Below, piece by piece: positions 32,110-35,865 of a DNA stretch of 35,865 nucleotides; position 1 is the first letter of the stretch, and each line of letters opens with the position of its first letter. Below the pieces are notes generated by a model, which made no database searches, was not told the origin of the DNA, and worked only from the letters and a program-made list of their open reading frames with translations. The position numbers were made by a program, and so were the translations under genes. This DNA comes from Welwitschia mirabilis (lineage: Eukaryota > Gnetophyta > Gnetopsida > Welwitschiales): positions 155,350,452 through 155,386,316 of the forward strand of contig JBOZIK010000001.1 in assembly GCA_051453625.1 (NCBI GenBank), in the 5' to 3' direction.

Positions 32110-32377
32110 CATGCTTCCCAAGCTTCTTAACTAGTGTAAATTGACCTTCTTCATCCTTAGTCCTTCTTTAATATGCTAAGTATCAGAATATGTCTAAAAT
32201 ATCTCCAATTATGTCAAGAATTACATGTTTCCATGATCATTGTATTGTTTCTCCATAATAGTAGAATCGTATCAAAACCTGTATAAATGTCCTACAAAAG
32301 CACTCCAAATACACCATCAAATTCCTACAAATTGGCATCGCAACATAGCCTCCTACTTAGCTTTATCAGTTCTTGAC

Positions 32378-32631
32378 AAAGTAGGCGATCAACTAGATTG
32401 CGAGCCAATTTGACTAAGATAATCATCAACTAAATAAATGGAATTTGAGTTCTANNNNNNNNNNNNNNNNNNNNNNNNNNNNNNNNNNNNNNNNNNNNNN
32501 NNNNNNNNNNNNNNNNNNNNNNNNNNNNNNNNNNNNNNNNNNNNNNNNNNNNNNAAAGTAGGCGATCAACTAGATTGCGAGCCAATTTGACTAAGATAAT
32601 CATCAACTAAATAAATGGAATTTGAGTTCTA
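32378..32631. other. Likely false gap: identical 77-bp repeats around 100 N
   Basis: The 77 bp before the N run (32378-32454) are identical to the 77 bp after it (32555-32631). The N run is exactly 100. The two contig ends are most simply the same sequence left unmerged. Confidence 0.85.
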
Positions 32632-33010
32632 TTTATCATGCAGGAATAGATGAAAAGAAGTCATTAATAAATTACTACTGTAGTTATAAGATCCCTTACT
32701 TAAACTCATCACAATAGTCCTAATAAATGTCAAACATAACAAGCTAGAGTAATAGTTCAGAAAAATGGTAATGTGTAGACATAATGCTGAAACTGATATA
32801 TAAGTTTAAGTAGTAATAATCTCAAAACATAATGCATGAAAAAGCTCATTAATGTTTTCGACAAGGGCAAAGTATAGGAGTAAACATGACATTCTTTTTT
32901 TCCTTTAAATGATCAGAAACATAGCTTTTTTGAAAAATTAGTGAGTGTACTACTTAATCCTGCTAAATAAATTCTATGAAATGTATTCAAGTAACATGAA
33001 ATTATGTCTA

Positions 33011-33264
33011 AATAACTCATCATAAATATGTATCATTCAAGATCAAAGTAATCCTTAAAAATGATAGATTTTTTTTGTAATATTTCANNNNNNNNNNNNN
33101 NNNNNNNNNNNNNNNNNNNNNNNNNNNNNNNNNNNNNNNNNNNNNNNNNNNNNNNNNNNNNNNNNNNNNNNNNNNNNNNNNNNNNNNAATAACTCATCAT
33201 AAATATGTATCATTCAAGATCAAAGTAATCCTTAAAAATGATAGATTTTTTTTGTAATATTTCA
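33011..33264. other. Likely false gap: identical 77-bp repeats around 100 N
   Basis: The 77 bp at 33011-33087 are repeated without change at 33188-33264, around exactly 100 N. The repeat length and gap length are the same as at 32378-32631. Confidence 0.85.
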
Positions 33265-33362
33265 AAAGAAAGCCTAGAGGGCTATCCTACCCCTCCCTCA
33301 ACAGGAAAAGCAAGACATCCCAGATTGCACAAAAGGAAAAAAAAGATGACTATCATCTCCTA

Positions 33363-33378
33363 TGTTGTGGGGATAACA
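33363..33378 (-). repeat. Hairpin module (internal to element B)
   Basis: Minus-strand TGTTAT CCCC ACAACA corresponds to TGTCAT CCCC ATGACA at 30463-30478. The CCCC loop is kept and one pair has become a mismatch (a G-T pair if read on the plus strand). Confidence 0.55.
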
Positions 33379-34223
33379 ACCTGAGACGACAATTTTTAAA
33401 ATAAGTTGTTTGAATAGATTAGAAAAATTCCAGAAAAATCTGACAGTAAGCAAGTATTAGAGACGCAGTAGAAAAAATAGAAGAAAGAAAAATGTGAAGA
33501 AGTTAGTTTTAAAAAAAAAAATCATGGAGAAAGAAATTGATGAGATCATAACCATGCATTAAATATAGAAATAAATGCTCATAAGTATTCCTCCACTATG
33601 GTCTAGAGTCCATGAGTGTTGAAAAATCTATAAGTGGATGTATACAAAACCACAAAACCACACAGAAAAAACATTAGCATAAAACAAAAAGATTACATCA
33701 ATCAAGATGAAAGAAATGCATCAATTTATAATACAAAAAAGAAAAATAGCCCTCATAAAGAAAACCTATGATTGAAAATAAACAGACAACTAGAGAGCTA
33801 CCAAATGATTAAGTATTGATTATGATGTGGAAAAAGATACTATAATGACTTTGAAAAATTCCAAACAAAACACTAAGAGGAAATTTAATAAAAATGGATA
33901 ATTAGGAACATGAAGAAGATTTGCTTACTTATCCAAAATTTATCCCTAGCAAAATCTCTTGGAAGAAATCATAAAATCACTTGATAATGATGCATGACAT
34001 AATGTAAAAAAAATCATAAAGTTCCACTCGAAATGGGCAATGATTATGATAATGTCAAGTATATCTAATGTTATCAAATAATGAATTATAAGATAAAAAG
34101 TTGTTAAAATTCAACTTATAAGCTATCATCTCAAAACAACACTAGAATCCAGAAAAGTAAAATGAGCATGTGAACATACTACAAATAAATAAAAATAAGT
34201 CTAAAAAACAAGCAATGCCTCTA

Positions 34224-35219
34224 NNNNNNNNNNNNNNNNNNNNNNNNNNNNNNNNNNNNNNNNNNNNNNNNNNNNNNNNNNNNNNNNNNNNNNNNNNNNN
34301 NNNNNNNNNNNNNNNNNNNNNNNNNNNNNNNNNNNNNNNNNNNNNNNNNNNNNNNNNNNNNNNNNNNNNNNNNNNNNNNNNNNNNNNNNNNNNNNNNNNN
34401 NNNNNNNNNNNNNNNNNNNNNNNNNNNNNNNNNNNNNNNNNNNNNNNNNNNNNNNNNNNNNNNNNNNNNNNNNNNNNNNNNNNNNNNNNNNNNNNNNNNN
34501 NNNNNNNNNNNNNNNNNNNNNNNNNNNNNNNNNNNNNNNNNNNNNNNNNNNNNNNNNNNNNNNNNNNNNNNNNNNNNNNNNNNNNNNNNNNNNNNNNNNN
34601 NNNNNNNNNNNNNNNNNNNNNNNNNNNNNNNNNNNNNNNNNNNNNNNNNNNNNNNNNNNNNNNNNNNNNNNNNNNNNNNNNNNNNNNNNNNNNNNNNNNN
34701 NNNNNNNNNNNNNNNNNNNNNNNNNNNNNNNNNNNNNNNNNNNNNNNNNNNNNNNNNNNNNNNNNNNNNNNNNNNNNNNNNNNNNNNNNNNNNNNNNNNN
34801 NNNNNNNNNNNNNNNNNNNNNNNNNNNNNNNNNNNNNNNNNNNNNNNNNNNNNNNNNNNNNNNNNNNNNNNNNNNNNNNNNNNNNNNNNNNNNNNNNNNN
34901 NNNNNNNNNNNNNNNNNNNNNNNNNNNNNNNNNNNNNNNNNNNNNNNNNNNNNNNNNNNNNNNNNNNNNNNNNNNNNNNNNNNNNNNNNNNNNNNNNNNN
35001 NNNNNNNNNNNNNNNNNNNNNNNNNNNNNNNNNNNNNNNNNNNNNNNNNNNNNNNNNNNNNNNNNNNNNNNNNNNNNNNNNNNNNNNNNNNNNNNNNNNN
35101 NNNNNNNNNNNNNNNNNNNNNNNNNNNNNNNNNNNNNNNNNNNNNNNNNNNNNNNNNNNNNNNNNNNNNNNNNNNNNNNNNNNNNNNNNNNNNNNNNNNN
35201 NNNNNNNNNNNNNNNNNNN
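34224..35219. other. Assembly gap (996 N)
   Basis: A run of N. The long open frames reported across it are artefacts of unknown bases. Confidence 0.99.
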
Positions 35220-35865
35220 ATTAGTCAAGTTAAAGATGTTCAAGTGATAGCATGACATTTACCAAAGGACTCAGCTAAAGAAGAATTTAGATAATGGCGG
35301 GGGAAAAATTCCAACACAAGTGCTTCTATCATGTTCAAGGTTAATCAAGAGATATTTTAATAATCTTTTAACATTTTATCCATTAAATTCTAAATTCCTC
35401 AAGTGTTTAGATTTGAAAGTTTCAATAGATCCATTTAAAATGTACTTTTTCTGCAAGATAAGAACCTAATCATTGAGAAGTTCAACTAGTTGTGTAAAAA
35501 GTGCATGCATGTATTATATTTTTCAGAAAATAAGGGTCAAACCAAATAGAAAACAATTGATAAAACATAAAGGGTATGCAATCATTTTAGAGTAATATCA
35601 ATTAGAGATAAAGAAAATAAAATGATAAAACTTTGATGGCACAATTTTCAAAGTCAAAATAAGAGATAAAGAAGTAATAAAATTCATTGACAAATAATCT
35701 CTTATGATAACAATGTAAAACATGAGTATCATTATATAATTCATGTAAGGCACTAATCATAGAATGGATTGAAGAAATCTTTAAGGGCTTTTAAAAATTT
35801 TTCATAAGATGAAAAAGCTCCTTAGGATTTAATTGAAGGCATTGATTATCATTAATAAGATAAGG
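35220..35865. other. No gene recognised
   Basis: AT-rich sequence with frequent stops on both strands. No domain, LTR edge or module was seen. Confidence 0.5.

Larger units (their letters stand above)
31422..32345 (-). mobile_element. LTR B, inverted relative to LTR A
   Basis: On the minus strand the LTR begins TGTTGCGATG at 32345 and follows LTR A in order to TTTGCATTGCATT near 31425; the rest lies in the gap. A TATA box (minus ACTATAAATACCC, about 31741-31753) lies downstream of three hairpin modules, as in LTR A. Just outside the 5' edge, minus AAGTAGGAGGCTA resembles a polypurine tract. LTR B would then be the 3' LTR of an element whose inside lies to the right. Confidence 0.7.
32632..34223. 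other. AT-rich noncoding sequence, probably inside element B
   Basis: No protein domain is recognised on either strand. One further hairpin module lies at 33363-33378 (minus TGTTAT CCCC ACAACA, five of six pairs). It links this stretch to the LTR A/B family and suggests it is internal element sequence. Confidence 0.4.

Noticed and set aside
13526-34040. TTTCGAGTGGA shared by 13530, 18160 and (minus) 34030
   Set aside because: At 18160 it is part of the Athila protease coding sequence, and the flanks of the three sites do not align, so chance is the simplest explanation.
1-35865. CRISPR arrays, tRNA or rRNA genes, and prokaryotic operons
   Set aside because: No regularly spaced repeats of the right kind, no cloverleaf with conserved TTCGA arm, and no rRNA sequence were noticed on either strand.

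Overview
The window looks like intergenic DNA from a plant nuclear genome, probably a flowering plant with a large, repeat-rich genome. The sequence is strongly AT-rich, and almost every recognisable coding trace is a decayed transposable element: plant Ty1/copia (SIRE/Maximus-like and Tork-like), Ty3/gypsy of the Athila type, and plant L1-type LINEs whose ORF1 carries a DUF4283-like domain and a CCHC knuckle. No species can be named from the sequence alone. No rRNA, tRNA, CRISPR or bacterial-style operon is visible. Seven runs of N interrupt the window (about 2.3 kb in total).

Layout. 1-485: a compact element with two blocks rich in GCGATCC and 9-bp terminal inverted repeats. 495-1132 (+): a degenerate C-terminal fragment of a plant transposon ORF, then a poly(A) signal. 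About 1210-2100 (+): an LTR-like regulatory segment with a 64-bp tandem repeat, a TATA box and a nested hairpin. 2896-4136 (-): gag of a SIRE-like copia element, with its degenerate primer-binding site (4185-4196) and 5' LTR (4199 to about 5130). About 5170-6650 (+): a Tork-like copia pol relic (RT and RNase H), its polypurine tract and a 3' LTR start at 6834. 8748-9001 (-): the only candidate host exon, with a predicted mitochondrial-type N-terminus. 9230-14600: very AT-rich and mostly unassigned, with a possible Athila primer-binding site near 11386. 14640-21150 (+): an Athila-type element in order gag, protease, RT, RNase H, integrase. Its gag is split by a partial L1 LINE (15757 to about 17210, +). 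22209-27093 (-): a second, nearly full-length copy of a closely related LINE. 28808-32345: two related LTRs (A on +, B on -) in inverted orientation. 32346-35865: noncoding sequence with three assembly gaps.

None of the element ORFs is intact. All carry several stops and frameshifts, and several catalytic motifs are lost: the copia YVDD, the LINE RT active site, and the Athila integrase zinc ligands and first catalytic Asp. The window therefore records layered insertions rather than a set of genes that work together.

The most unusual signal is a repeated dyad/hairpin module in the inverted LTR pair and its internal sequence (29052-33378). Its core is TGTCAT-CCCC-ATGACA or a 5-bp stem around an 8-nt loop. 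Homologous copies differ by a paired, compensating change. A second clear observation is technical: two gaps of exactly 100 N are each flanked by identical 77-bp direct repeats, which points to false gaps between overlapping contigs.
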